NCBI RefSeq assembly: GCF_014218355.1
Contig: NZ_AP023368.1
Span: 4,093,501 to 4,157,500 of the forward strand
Source: Anaerocolumna chitinilytica
GTDB lineage: Bacteria > Bacillota > Clostridia > Lachnospirales > Lachnospiraceae
Direction: 5' to 3'
Length of the DNA: 64,000 bases
Within the stretch, counting starts at the first letter, position 1; every line of letters begins with the position of its first letter. Position numbers and translations under genes: made by a program. Positions 1 through 8,498 of the stretch are shown in pieces. The notes under the pieces were generated by a model. It saw only the letters and a list, made by a program, of their open reading frames with translations, searched no databases and was not told the origin of the DNA.

Positions 1-512
1 ATAGCCCAGATAGGCTCGTAAGCGATAACTGCTGTCTTTGCCTGATCCGGAGTTACATTTAAGAATGCTATCTTAATCTGCTGACGGATAAAATCAATGG
101 TTACGCCCTGCTCTCTCTGTGTAAGAGATTCTCCGCAGCAAACAATTGGAGTAATACCGTGTTCAAATGCCTTTAATACTTTCTTATTTACAGTTACATC
201 TGTTTCAGCAAAATATTCTCTTCTTTCGGAATGTCCGATTATAACATAACGAACACCGATATCATCAAGCATTCCCGGAGCGATTTCACCTGTATAAGCT
301 CCGTTTTCTTCAAAATGCATATTTTCAGCACCGATTTGAATATTGGAACCTTTTGCTGCTTCAACAGCTGTTGTTAAGGAAATGGCAGGAACACAGAATA
401 TAACATCTGCTTCCTCTGTAGCTACAAGGGGTTTTAACTGATTGATAAGTGTTACGGTCTCACTGGGAGTCTTATTCATCTTCCAGTTGCCAGCAATAAT
501 TTTTTTGCGCAT
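1..512 (-). CDS. tpiA: Triosephosphate isomerase, C-terminus cut by window edge
   Basis: This gene encodes triosephosphate isomerase, which interconverts dihydroxyacetone phosphate and glyceraldehyde 3-phosphate in cytosolic glycolysis. About 170 residues are visible of a usual length near 250. The N-terminus reads [14 protein letters not shown] with the substrate-binding Asn and catalytic Lys. The electrophilic His lies in IIGHSERRE, and the frame leaves the window just after AYEPIWA, which carries the catalytic Glu. The ATG at 512-510 follows an AGGAGAAAAGTT-type ribosome site. It is the third gene of a leftward gap-pgk-tpiA run, separated from pgk by a hairpin. A phosphoglycerate mutase commonly follows in relatives but would lie outside the window. 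Confidence 0.97.
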   Translation of the reverse strand, partial: MRKKIIAGNWKMNKTPSETVTLINQLKPLVATEEADVIFCVPAISLTTAVEAAKGSNIQIGAENMHFEENGAYTGEIAPGMLDDIGVRYVIIGHSERREYFAETDVTVNKKVLKAFEHGITPIVCCGESLTQREQGVTIDFIRQQIKIAFLNVTPDQAKTAVIAYEPIWA

Positions 513-539
513 AACTTTTCTCCTTTTTCATCAAGAAAA

Positions 540-571
540 GGGACTGTCAGGCATTTAACTCTGCCAGTCCC
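540..571 (-). terminator. Hairpin between pgk and tpiA, possible attenuator
   Basis: An 11-bp stem with one mismatch (GGGACTGGCAG with CTGACAGTCCC) and a 10-nt loop is followed on the minus strand by TTTTCTTGATG. The T-tract is short and interrupted, so partial termination or an mRNA processing site is more likely than a full stop, because tpiA continues without an obvious promoter of its own. Confidence 0.5.
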
Positions 572-586
572 TGCTTCTTCCTATCA

Positions 587-1783
587 TTATTTATCGTTAG
601 CTGCTGCTACACCGGGAAGTTCTTTTCCTTCCAGGAATTCAAGAGAAGCACCGCCGCCTGTAGAGATATGTGTCATCTTATCTCCAAAGCCTAAGATATT
701 TACAGCTGCTGCAGAATCACCACCACCGATGATTGTAACAGCATCAAGATCAGCAAGAGCTTTAGCAACTGCAATAGTACCTTTTGCGAAGTTTGACATT
801 TCAAATACGCCCATAGGTCCATTCCAAACAACTGTCTTAGCATCTTTTAATGCGTCTTCATAGAGCTTGCAGGTCTTTTCTCCGATATCAAGTCCAAGCC
901 AGCCTTCATCAATTCCTTCTTCACTGGTTACAGTCTTAAATTCTGCGTCATTATTGAATTCTTTTGCTTCTACTGTATCAACAGGAATTAAAAGTTTAAC
1001 ACCTTTAGCTGCTGCTTTCTCAATCATTTCTTTTGCATAGTCAAGGTAATCTGCCTCTAACATGGAGCTGCCGATTTCCTCACCCATTGCTTTCATGAAT
1101 GTATATGCCATACCTCCACCAATGATAAGAGTATCAACTTTATCAAGCAGGTTATTGATTACAGAAATCTTACTGGAAACCTTGGAACCGCCAAGGATTG
1201 CTACGAAAGGTCTCTCAGGGTTATTTACGGCATTACCAAGGAAATCAATTTCCTTCTGCATTAAATATCCTACAACTGCTGTATCAACATATTTTGTGAT
1301 ACCTACATTAGAGCAGTGAGCTCTATGTGCTGTACCGAATGCATCATTCACGAATACATCACAGATGGAAGCAAGGTCTTCGCTGAATGCATCTACATTC
1401 TTTGTCTCTTCTGCTCTGTAACGGGTATTTTCAAGAAGAACAACATCTCCGTCCTTCATTTCAGCTACTGCCTTCTTTGCATTCTCGCCAACTACTGTAG
1501 CATCTGCTGCAAAAGTTACAGGCTGTCCTAACAGTTCTGTAAGTCTTGCTGCCACAGGAGCTAATGATAATTCAGGCTTGGGCTCACCCTTGGGTTTTCC
1601 AAGATGAGAGCAAAGGATAACCTTTCCGCCATCATTAATCAATTTCTTGATTGTAGGAAGAGCTGCTACCAGACGGTTTTCATCAGTAATTTTGCCTTCC
1701 TGTAAGGGTACATTAAAATCACAGCGAACAAGGACTCTTTTTCCTTTTACATTGATATCATCAACAGATTTCTTATTAAGCAT
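587..1783 (-). CDS. pgk: Phosphoglycerate kinase
   Basis: Phosphoglycerate kinase transfers the acyl phosphate of 1,3-bisphosphoglycerate to ADP in glycolysis. The 398-residue product has the family's normal length. The N-terminal substrate region reads [13 protein letters not shown] and the nucleotide-binding end carries GGGDSAAAV and [13 protein letters not shown]. The reading frame stays open 19 codons further upstream, but the ATG at 1783 was chosen because AAAGGAGC lies 8 nt before it and the protein then begins MLNKKSVDD as in relatives. It lies between gap and tpiA in the same direction, with a long stem-loop terminator separating it from gap, so it probably depends on readthrough from the gap promoter or on its own weak promoter. 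Confidence 0.97.
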   Translation of the reverse strand: MLNKKSVDDINVKGKRVLVRCDFNVPLQEGKITDENRLVAALPTIKKLINDGGKVILCSHLGKPKGEPKPELSLAPVAARLTELLGQPVTFAADATVVGENAKKAVAEMKDGDVVLLENTRYRAEETKNVDAFSEDLASICDVFVNDAFGTAHRAHCSNVGITKYVDTAVVGYLMQKEIDFLGNAVNNPERPFVAILGGSKVSSKISVINNLLDKVDTLIIGGGMAYTFMKAMGEEIGSSMLEADYLDYAKEMIEKAAAKGVKLLIPVDTVEAKEFNNDAEFKTVTSEEGIDEGWLGLDIGEKTCKLYEDALKDAKTVVWNGPMGVFEMSNFAKGTIAVAKALADLDAVTIIGGGDSAAAVNILGFGDKMTHISTGGGASLEFLEGKELPGVAAANDK

Positions 1784-1840
1784 AAAATTGCTCCTTTCAA
1801 CTTTCAATATGATGTTACATATTAATATTGATGTATACAT

Positions 1841-1912
1841 AAAAAGGGTCCGTATCTTTAAGAAGTCATGGGGTTCGGTAAACGTTCCTCGACTTTTTCA
1901 AAGACCGGACCC
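1841..1912 (-). terminator. Long hairpin terminator between gap and pgk
   Basis: GGGTCCG pairs with CGGACCC around a second imperfect stem (TCTTTGAAAAAGTC against GACTTCTTAAAGA), and the minus-strand product ends in TTTTTATG. It lies just after gap and before pgk, so it should reduce transcription into pgk-tpiA relative to gap. Confidence 0.7.
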
Positions 1913-1949
1913 AAAATAGGATCAATAAATTATGAAATTACAGTTGGTA

Positions 1950-2963
1950 TTATGCTAATTCAGCAAAATATTTGATTGTTCTTACCATCTGGCTTGTGTA
2001 AGAATTTTCATTGTCATACCAAGCAACAACTTTAACTAAAGTCTTATCTCCATCAAGAGGTGTAACCTTTGTCTGAGTTGCATCGAATAAAGAACCTTCA
2101 CTAATACCGATGATATCGGAAGATACTAATTCTTCTGTTGTGTAACCGAAAGAAGCATTTGCTGCTGCTTTCATAGCTGCGTTTACATCATCTTTGGATA
2201 CTTTAGTTTTGCAAACAGCTACTAATTCTGTGATAGAACCGGTAGGGGTAGGTACACGCTGAGCTGCGCCATCTAATTTACCTGCTAACTCAGGAATAAC
2301 AAGACCGATTGCTTTAGCAGCACCAGTTGAGTTAGGAACGATGTTTTCAGCAGCTGCACGAGCTCTTCTTAAATCTCCCTTAGGATGAGGACCATCTAAT
2401 GTCATCTGGTCACCAGTATAGGAGTGAATTGTTGTCATGAAACCTTTTTCGATTTCAGATAAGTCATTTAATGTCTTAGCCATAGGAGCTAAGCAGTTTG
2501 TTGTACAAGAAGCTGCGGAGATGATTGTATCTGCTGCAGTTAATGTTTTTTCGTTAACGCCGAATACAACAGTAGGAAGATCATCACCTGCGGGAGCAGA
2601 GATTACAACCTTCTTAGCGCCTGCATCGATGTGTGCCTGAGATTTTGCTTTGGATACATAGAAGCCTGTACACTCAAGTACAACATCTACTCCGATTTCT
2701 CCCCAAGGAAGATCTGCTGCATTTTTCTCAGCATAGATTTTGATTTCTTTACCGTCAACAACGATTGAAGATTCTTTAGCTTCTACTTTGTCTGCTAAAG
2801 CGTATCTTCCCTGTGCTGTATCATATTTTAATAAGTGTGCAAGCATCTTGGGATTTGTTAAGTCATTGATAGCTACAACTTCATATCCTTCTGCTCCAAA
2901 CATCTGTCTGAATGCAAGACGTCCAATACGTCCAAAACCATTAATTGCTACTTTTACTGCCAT
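1950..2963 (-). CDS. gapA: Glyceraldehyde-3-phosphate dehydrogenase, type I
   Basis: This is the phosphorylating, NAD-dependent glyceraldehyde-3-phosphate dehydrogenase of glycolysis (337 residues, standard length). The Rossmann start [10 protein letters not shown] and the catalytic motif [12 protein letters not shown] with its active-site Cys are intact, and the C-terminus [19 protein letters not shown] is typical. The ATG follows AGGAGGAATAAAA. A consensus sigma-A promoter lies about 115 bp upstream. No CggR-type repressor gene precedes it, unlike in Bacillus, so glycolytic control must differ. It is the first gene of gap-pgk-tpiA. The minus-strand transcript meets a terminator before pgk, which fits higher gap expression. 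Confidence 0.98.
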   Translation of the reverse strand: MAVKVAINGFGRIGRLAFRQMFGAEGYEVVAINDLTNPKMLAHLLKYDTAQGRYALADKVEAKESSIVVDGKEIKIYAEKNAADLPWGEIGVDVVLECTGFYVSKAKSQAHIDAGAKKVVISAPAGDDLPTVVFGVNEKTLTAADTIISAASCTTNCLAPMAKTLNDLSEIEKGFMTTIHSYTGDQMTLDGPHPKGDLRRARAAAENIVPNSTGAAKAIGLVIPELAGKLDGAAQRVPTPTGSITELVAVCKTKVSKDDVNAAMKAAANASFGYTTEELVSSDIIGISEGSLFDATQTKVTPLDGDKTLVKVVAWYDNENSYTSQMVRTIKYFAELA

Positions 2964-3078
2964 TTTTATTCCTCCTAATTGTTAATTTATAATATGCTGC
3001 CATGATGCCCAAATCACTTTATGTAGGAGCGACAGCTATTAACCTACTTGATTGACAAATTTTTCTCAAACACATATT

Positions 3079-3107
3079 ATTTTACCTTTTTTGAAGAAAA
3101 ATATCAA
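3079..3107 (-). promoter_or_regulatory. Sigma-A promoter of gapA
   Basis: On the minus strand TTGATA, a 17-nt spacer and TAAAAT form a near-consensus vegetative promoter about 115 nt before the gap start codon. The remainder of the 2964-3262 gap shows no gene; its 5' leader is AT-rich with no riboswitch I recognise. Confidence 0.7.
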
Positions 3108-3262
3108 GTGTAAAATAGAAAATGGTTTAAGATTAATAGATACTTCACAAAAACTTTTTTTGGATATATTTCTTTGTGCATTTTACCGCTTGCTAAACCA
3201 CAATAGGTAATTATTAACACTCTCTTATGATGTTTACTGACCTTTAAACACAACTATTACCA

Positions 3263-3317
3263 GGAAAAGGAGCTGCCTTTGTAAGGAGGAAATACCTCTT
3301 TTACAAAGCAGCTTTCC
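3263..3317 (-). terminator. Terminator after the coat protein pair
   Basis: A long imperfect stem (GGAAAGCTGCTTTGTAA with TTACAAAGGCAGCTCC) is followed by TTTTCC on the minus strand, about 30 nt past the stop of the second coat-like gene. Confidence 0.7.
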
Positions 3318-3346
3318 ATCCCGGTTTCATATTCTTCTTATATTAT

Positions 3347-3631
3347 TTACTGACCGGACATACCACTCTGTGCACCCTGGCCGGAAACCTGGCTTGCAAT
3401 TCCTCTTAAGCTGTTAATTTCTTCCGGTGTTGCTTTCTGAGAGGGAGGATAATAATTTTTATTTTTTGCTATTGTATATAATTCATGCTGGCAAGTCTCT
3501 GCATCATTTCTCATCTGCTGAAGTGTTTGCCTAAGCTCCTGATCTTCTGCTTGTGATATCATATCTCCAAGACTTTTTAATCCTGCATTAATTGAATTCA
3601 ATGCATCTGTTACCATTGCCTGTTCCTGCAT
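3347..3631 (-). CDS. CotF-family spore coat protein
   Basis: A 94-residue hydrophilic, Gln-rich helical protein resembling the CotF (Coat_F) spore coat family of clostridia. Supporting features are the N-terminal helix with DALNSINAGLKSLGDMI, a second helix TLQQMRNDAETCQHELYTIA, and the characteristic stretch NKNYYPPSQKATPEEI. The C-terminus is Gly/Ser/Gln-rich. It is predicted to reach the spore coat or forespore surface; the exact role is unknown. The ATG has AAGGAGGTTTC upstream, and the gene follows the 61-residue relative by 12 nt, so both are in one leftward unit ended by the hairpin at 3263-3317. Mother-cell sigma factor control is expected but no clear promoter was identified. Confidence 0.75.
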   Translation of the reverse strand: MQEQAMVTDALNSINAGLKSLGDMISQAEDQELRQTLQQMRNDAETCQHELYTIAKNKNYYPPSQKATPEEINSLRGIASQVSGQGAQSGMSGQ

Positions 3632-3643
3632 AATGAAACCTCC

Positions 3644-3829
3644 TTATTTAAGAAATTGAACTAATTTTTGTCTTTTCTGTTCAGCTGACTGTACTTCTTT
3701 TTGGAAAAACTGTTTTACATTAGGATCTGTGCACTGCTCCGCATAGGTCTGATATTTCTGTTTGTCGGATTCTCCAAAAACCAATAAATGTCTTAAATTT
3801 TGAACATCAAGTTTAGATAAATTACTCAA
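3644..3829 (-). CDS. Small CotF-like coat-associated protein
   Basis: A 61-residue, fully helical, charged protein beginning MSNLSKLDVQNLRHLLVFGE and ending QKRQKLVQFLK. It resembles the short partner that clostridia often encode immediately before a CotF-family protein and may form a ferritin-like two-helix hairpin. The ATG has AGGAGGAAAATGAATTG upstream; an alternative start a few codons away would change little. It is cotranscribed with the following 94-residue coat protein. Assignment rests on context and length as much as on sequence, so the function is tentative. Confidence 0.65.
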   Translation of the reverse strand: MSNLSKLDVQNLRHLLVFGESDKQKYQTYAEQCTDPNVKQFFQKEVQSAEQKRQKLVQFLK

Positions 3830-3963
3830 TTCATTTTCCTCCTTTTACTAATTTAAGATAATGGCTACGTTTTAACACACTATCTGAAATTATTATCTCA
3901 AAGAGGACTCTATCTTATACAGGTTAAAAATTAGTAAATCTTGAAATGAATATGTTATATTCA

Positions 3964-5406
3964 TCAGGATAACATATTCTGGTATAATTCTTCATACAAA
4001 AGTGCGGAAGTCTTCCAGGAATAATCCTTCGCCATTCCACGGTCGACTATTTTATTCCACTCCCGCTTTTTATTATAATAAATATTTTTTGCATAATTTA
4101 ATATTGAAAGCATTTCATGGGCATTATAGTTATGGAAACTAAAACCTGTCCCGGTGTTTTCAAATTCATCGTAGGGTTCAACAGTATCCTTTAATCCGCC
4201 TGTCTCCCTAACAATCGGTACAGTGCCATAACGCAGGCTGATTAACTGACTTAATCCGCAGGGTTCAAATAATGACGGCATTAAAAAAGCATCACAGGCG
4301 GCATAGATTTTATGAGCTTTTTCTTCTGAAAAATAAATATTAGCCGATACTCTGTCTCCGTATTTCCAGGCATAATGTCTGAATAAATTCTCATACTTTC
4401 CTTCACCTGTTCCAACGATAACTAACTGTGTGTCTTCCGCACAGATATTTTCTATAACACAATCAATCAAATCCAGTCCCTTTTGATCGGTCAGCCTTGA
4501 TACAATTCCGATCATAAATTTCTTAGGATCTACAGCAAGTCCTAATTCTTCCTGCAAGGCCCTTTTATTCTTCGATTTTTCTTTTCTAAAATTCTTGGAA
4601 TCGTAATGAAATGGTATGAAAGGGTCTTTAGATGGGTCATATTCTTCATAATCTATACCATTAACAATTCCCAACAAGGAATTGCTTCTTGCCCTCATAA
4701 GTCCGTCTAGACCTTCCCCATAATAGGATGTCTTAATTTCTTCCGCATAGGTCTTACTGACTGTTGTAACAGCATCAGCGTAGGTAATTCCGCCTTTAAG
4801 ATAATTTGCATCACCATAAGCTTCTAACTTATCCGGTGTAAAATAATAATCCGAAAGTCCTGTCACATCCTTTACTGTCTTTAAATCCCATACACCTTGA
4901 AATTTCAAGTTATGTATAGTCATAATAGATTTAATGCCCAAATAAAACTCATTATTTGAGAATATATCTTTAAGATATACAGGTATCAAACCGGTCTGCC
5001 AGTCATGGCAATGTATAATGTCAGGTTTAAAATCAATCTGGGGGAGTATGGAAAGTGCTGCTTTTGAAAAGTATGCGAACTTCTCAATGTCTTCATATAT
5101 ATTTCCATAAGCCGTATTTCCACAGAAGTAAAATTCGTTATCAATAAAATAATAATGTATACCGTCTTCAATAATTTCAAACAGTCCTACATATTTGTTC
5201 CTCCAGGCAAGATCCATATTAAAATTCAATTTATAGACCATCTTTTCTTTTAAGACTTCCGGTATAATCTTATAATTTGGAAGCACGACCCTTACATCAA
5301 ACTCGTCTTTGTTGATATATTTGGGAAGAGCACCTACTACATCTGCCAGACCGCCTGTCTTTAAATATGGAACACATTCAGAAGCTACAAATAGTATTTT
5401 TTTCAT
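3964..5406 (-). CDS. glgA: Glycogen (starch) synthase, GT5
   Basis: Glycogen synthase extends alpha-1,4-glucan chains from ADP-glucose in the cytosol. The 480-residue protein has the GT5 start KILFVASECVPYLKTGGLAD, whose KTGGL loop binds ADP-glucose, the C-terminal domain entry GIVSRLTDQKGLDLI, and the donor-site motif FEPCGLSQL followed by VRETGGLKDTV. The start ATG follows CCGGAGGTAGTT. The gene stands alone, with no glgB, glgC, glgD or glgP in the window. It lies downstream of spo0A, from which it is separated by a strong terminator and its own probable promoter. Glycogen-like reserve storage before sporulation is a known theme in clostridia, but no regulatory link is visible. Confidence 0.95.
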   Translation of the reverse strand: MKKILFVASECVPYLKTGGLADVVGALPKYINKDEFDVRVVLPNYKIIPEVLKEKMVYKLNFNMDLAWRNKYVGLFEIIEDGIHYYFIDNEFYFCGNTAYGNIYEDIEKFAYFSKAALSILPQIDFKPDIIHCHDWQTGLIPVYLKDIFSNNEFYLGIKSIMTIHNLKFQGVWDLKTVKDVTGLSDYYFTPDKLEAYGDANYLKGGITYADAVTTVSKTYAEEIKTSYYGEGLDGLMRARSNSLLGIVNGIDYEEYDPSKDPFIPFHYDSKNFRKEKSKNKRALQEELGLAVDPKKFMIGIVSRLTDQKGLDLIDCVIENICAEDTQLVIVGTGEGKYENLFRHYAWKYGDRVSANIYFSEEKAHKIYAACDAFLMPSLFEPCGLSQLISLRYGTVPIVRETGGLKDTVEPYDEFENTGTGFSFHNYNAHEMLSILNYAKNIYYNKKREWNKIVDRGMAKDYSWKTSALLYEELYQNMLS

Positions 5407-5497
5407 AACTACCTCCGGAATATTAAGAAATCTGCCTTTCTAATCTCTATCATAGATACTTATCATCTGCTTTTCTGTAACCCTAGGGTACAATTTG

Positions 5498-5525
5498 ATT
5501 ATACATGATTTGCCACTTTTAGCAA
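5498..5525 (-). promoter_or_regulatory. Probable sigma-A promoter of glgA
   Basis: The minus strand reads TTGCTA, 16 nt, TATAAT. The -10 is perfect and the -35 is moderate. It lies about 95 nt before the glgA start, between the spo0A terminator and the gene. Confidence 0.5.
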
Positions 5526-5540
5526 AGTTTATTTTAAAAT

Positions 5541-5597
5541 AAAAAACTGCTTCAGTAAAACGATGTTAAACAATCGTCCCCCTTTTACTGAAGCAGT
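5541..5597 (-). terminator. Terminator of spo0A
   Basis: A perfect 15-bp stem (ACTGCTTCAGTAAAA with TTTTACTGAAGCAGT) encloses a loop of about 22 nt and is followed on the minus strand by TTTTTTATTTT. It sits 30 nt after the spo0A stop codon. Confidence 0.9.
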
Positions 5598-5625
5598 GTA
5601 ATTTCTAATAGTAAATAACTTACTA

Positions 5626-6429
5626 CTAAGCTCTTAATTTATATTCTAATCTAATCTTATCAGCTATTAACGCTACAAATTCAGAATTTGTCGGTTTACC
5701 CTTACCGTTGCTTACCGTGTAGCCAAACAGCTCATCTATTGTATCCATCTTTCCTCTGCTCCAGGCTACTTCTATAGCATGTCTGATAGCTCTTTCCACC
5801 CTGCTTGGTGTTGTTTTATGCCTTTTCGCTATGGAAGGATACAACAATTTCGTAATAGAGTTCAACATCTCACTGTCATTCACTGACATCATGATTGCAT
5901 CCCTTAAATACTGATATCCTTTAATATGAGCCGGTACCCCAATTTCATGTATAATATTCGTTACATCCGACTCCAGATTTCTTTCCTTATAGTCATCCTT
6001 ACTTTCGTAAGTACTGACGCGGTGATTCTCAAATACTTTTGTATTATGTAAATCGCCTCTGATCTGCTTTATTCTGGTTAAAACCATGTTATTATCAAAA
6101 GGCTTCATAATATAGTAACTCGCACCAAGCTCAAACGCATTTTCTGTTACGCCTTCCTGGCCGATTGCTGTAATAACGATGAATGCCGGAATATTTTTGA
6201 AACTATCGTCGAGTCTTACTTTCTCCATTACACCTAAACCATCCAATTTAGGCATAATCAAGTCCAGAAGAACAACATCCGGCTTCTTATCTCTTATTAC
6301 TTCCAGTGCATCAATACCATTATCAGCTGTCCCAACTACTTCAATATCAGAGTCTCCCTTCAAGATCTCTTCTAAAAGCTTTACGATTCTTTCATTGTCA
6401 TCCACAATTGCTACATTGATCTTACCCAC
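5626..6429 (-). CDS. spo0A: Sporulation master regulator Spo0A
   Basis: Spo0A is the response regulator that starts sporulation by binding 0A boxes when phosphorylated. The 267-residue protein has an N-terminal receiver domain with the acidic pair in [10 protein letters not shown], phosphoacceptor Asp in [12 protein letters not shown] and the conserved Lys in YIMKPFDN. After a linker the C-terminal Spo0A_C domain begins at about residue 150 and carries [35 protein letters not shown] and [17 protein letters not shown]. It follows spoIVB in the arrangement usual for endospore formers. The upstream region holds good sigma-A promoter sequences and a near-consensus 0A box, consistent with autoregulation. 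No sporulation phosphorelay kinase is encoded in the window. Confidence 0.98.
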   Translation of the reverse strand: MGKINVAIVDDNERIVKLLEEILKGDSDIEVVGTADNGIDALEVIRDKKPDVVLLDLIMPKLDGLGVMEKVRLDDSFKNIPAFIVITAIGQEGVTENAFELGASYYIMKPFDNNMVLTRIKQIRGDLHNTKVFENHRVSTYESKDDYKERNLESDVTNIIHEIGVPAHIKGYQYLRDAIMMSVNDSEMLNSITKLLYPSIAKRHKTTPSRVERAIRHAIEVAWSRGKMDTIDELFGYTVSNGKGKPTNSEFVALIADKIRLEYKLRA

Positions 6430-6537
6430 TTTGTTTTCCTCCCAAAATAATCCTTTTGCTTATAATTTTTGACTAACTTGAGTGATTTTAACCTCCTTTT
6501 TCACGACATGTGTGTGTAAATAGTTCATCCGTACTAT

Positions 6538-6566
6538 ATTATAACTCTTTATTGTTTCCAAGTCAA
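6538..6566 (-). promoter_or_regulatory. Proximal sigma-A promoter of spo0A
   Basis: The minus strand reads TTGACT, a 17-nt spacer, TATAAT: 11 of 12 consensus positions. The leader before the spo0A ATG is about 100 nt and contains AAAGGAGG close to ATG-distal sequence, then the gene. Confidence 0.8.
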
Positions 6567-6580
6567 TATTTTCCATATTC

Positions 6581-6587
6581 TTTGACA
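6581..6587 (-). promoter_or_regulatory. Near-consensus 0A box upstream of spo0A
   Basis: TGTCAAA on the minus strand differs at one position from the Spo0A box TGTCGAA and lies about 15 nt upstream of the proximal -35. The position suits autoregulation. A single 7-mer match is weak evidence in AT-rich DNA. Confidence 0.4.
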
Positions 6588-6644
6588 AAATCGCGACTTT
6601 TCCTATCGATTTTGTAAATCAACACAAAATATACAGCCTTTTAC

Positions 6645-6672
6645 ATAATATAATACAGATGAGCGAAGTCAA
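6645..6672 (-). promoter_or_regulatory. Possible distal promoter of spo0A
   Basis: The minus strand reads TTGACT, 16 nt, TATTAT. It would add about 100 nt to the leader and place the 0A box between two promoters. The rest of the 6673-6909 gap is very AT-rich and shows no gene or hairpin I can support. Confidence 0.4.
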
Positions 6673-6909
6673 TTTAAATAATCTGCAAATAATAACTTGT
6701 AAATTATTTACATGTTCATATTATATACATTAATTTCCATTTTATCAATTCTTTCTTATCGCAATTTACGACATACCGGCTTTTGTTTTGTGATTATTAG
6801 AGAAATAATATTTCTTTTTAAATTATTAAATTTTATCTTCTCTTTTTCTAATGTTATATCCTGTTGTTTTTTATTTGTACCGTTATATTTAGTCGATTGC
6901 GGTTAATTT

Positions 6910-8199
6910 TTACTTATCTGATAAATTATTCAGCATATTTTCTATAAATGTTCCATACCCCTTGGTAGAATCCTGTATGAATACGTGAGTAACCGCACCT
7001 ATAATCTTTCCATTCTGGATAATAGGACTTCCGCTCATACCCTGGACTATACCTCCGGTTTTCTTAATTAATTCGGAATCTGTTATAGTGATTACCATCC
7101 CTTTATTAGGGCTTTGACTATTTAAATCAATCTTATCAATGTTAATTTTATATTCTTTAATTTGGTTTTCCACACAGGAAAGTATGGTGGCTGGACCGAT
7201 TTTTATTTCCTGCTTCAAGCCTACCGGTAAAGCATCATGTGTATTGGCTCTTACAAATCCATTATTGATTTCCCCAAAAATTCCTTGGTTGGTGTTCTTG
7301 ACAATATTACCAATCTTATCATCTTCATTTTGATTGATTAGGCCAATCAGTTCTCCCGGAACGCCTTGTTTCCCCTTTATAATAGTCATAATGTCAGCAT
7401 TATATAGGTACCCCCTCTCTATTTCCATCAAAAGGCTGGTATCAATATCTGTAATCCCATGGCCCAAAGCCCCGAATTGTCCATCTTTTGTAATAAAAGT
7501 TAAAGTACCAATACCCTGTGTATTGTCTCTGATCCATGCGCCGATTTTATATTCCCCGTCAGCTGTCTTTACCGGTGTAATTTTGTATTCAGTTATTTTA
7601 TCGTCTCTTCGTAAGGTAACTTTTATATCTTTTCCGTCACAATGTTGAATTTCTTCAATTAATTCTTCTTTATTATGAATAACAGTATCATTTATTTTTG
7701 TTATATAGTCACCGGTCTTTAATTTGTTCAGCGCAGGCTCATAATTCAACCCATCAGCGGCATTTATCACACCGGTTCCAAGAACCATAATACCATCTGT
7801 TTCGATATATATTCCAATAGGATTACCACAAGGAATTACCTCTTTCTCATCAATAACCCCAAGGTTAACTTCCTTAAAATTAAATAATCCAAATAGTTTC
7901 AAATGAATCTTATAGTTACCGGTACTGCTTGATTTTATAGTAAATGGCTTACCCAAATCTAATTTTATTAACCCCTTGGGAACAGTCTTATTATCCACAC
8001 TCAATACATCTACATCCCCCGAAGTAACACTGCCCTCCATGGGAAGTTTAAAATTAAATTTTTCATTTTCTCCTACCATAATCTTTATAGAATCCGGAAC
8101 ACTGCTGTCCATATATCGATAAGTAAAATAAAACAACACGGTTATGTTTATACACAATGCCAGAATGAGTATTCTTCTATAAATTGATTTTTTACGCAT
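6910..8199 (-). CDS. spoIVB: SpoIVB serine peptidase
   Basis: SpoIVB is the forespore-secreted serine protease that crosses the intermembrane space and triggers SpoIVFB-dependent activation of pro-sigma-K in the mother cell. The 429-residue protein has an N-terminal membrane anchor (about residues 8-27), a PDZ domain around residues 130-205 (GIYIETDGIMVLGTG and LKTGDYITKIND), and a C-terminal peptidase domain with catalytic His in GALGHGITDID and catalytic Ser in VQGMSGSPIIQNGKI. The ATG follows GGGAGCTGATATT. It lies between recN and spo0A, the usual synteny of this gene in Bacilli and Clostridia. A forespore-type promoter is expected, but I could not identify one convincingly in 8200-8429. 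Confidence 0.96.
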   Translation of the reverse strand: MRKKSIYRRILILALCINITVLFYFTYRYMDSSVPDSIKIMVGENEKFNFKLPMEGSVTSGDVDVLSVDNKTVPKGLIKLDLGKPFTIKSSSTGNYKIHLKLFGLFNFKEVNLGVIDEKEVIPCGNPIGIYIETDGIMVLGTGVINAADGLNYEPALNKLKTGDYITKINDTVIHNKEELIEEIQHCDGKDIKVTLRRDDKITEYKITPVKTADGEYKIGAWIRDNTQGIGTLTFITKDGQFGALGHGITDIDTSLLMEIERGYLYNADIMTIIKGKQGVPGELIGLINQNEDDKIGNIVKNTNQGIFGEINNGFVRANTHDALPVGLKQEIKIGPATILSCVENQIKEYKINIDKIDLNSQSPNKGMVITITDSELIKKTGGIVQGMSGSPIIQNGKIIGAVTHVFIQDSTKGYGTFIENMLNNLSDK

Positions 8200-8429
8200 A
8201 ATATCAGCTCCCTTACGTATTCATCTATTTTTGTTATACCATACATATATTTTTAACCTTTATCCGTATTTTATTAGTCTATCTTTCTTCCATTTGATGT
8301 GGCTTTCACTCGTGACTTTATTGGCTGAATTCTTATCCGAAATACAAATTTTACAATTATTAATCTGTAAAGATACTAATGACACAAAATGGTAATTCAA
8401 ATAAACCTATACAATATTGCAAATCAAAA

Positions 8430-8459
8430 AAGGATATACACTTTCAAGTGTATATCCTT
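8430..8459 (-). terminator. Terminator of recN
   Basis: A perfect 13-bp stem (AAGGATATACACT with AGTGTATATCCTT) with a short loop is followed by TTTTTTG on the minus strand, about 40 nt after the recN stop. The 8200-8429 stretch before spoIVB holds no gene. Confidence 0.9.
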
Positions 8460-8498
8460 AAATACTTGCCTTATTTAGTATGTGTATAAATTGCAATT

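Noticed and set aside
6712..6906. Plus-strand hydrophobic frame between spo0A and spoIVB
   Set aside because: It lies in very AT-rich DNA, has no ribosome site, and its Phe/Leu-rich composition is typical of chance frames.
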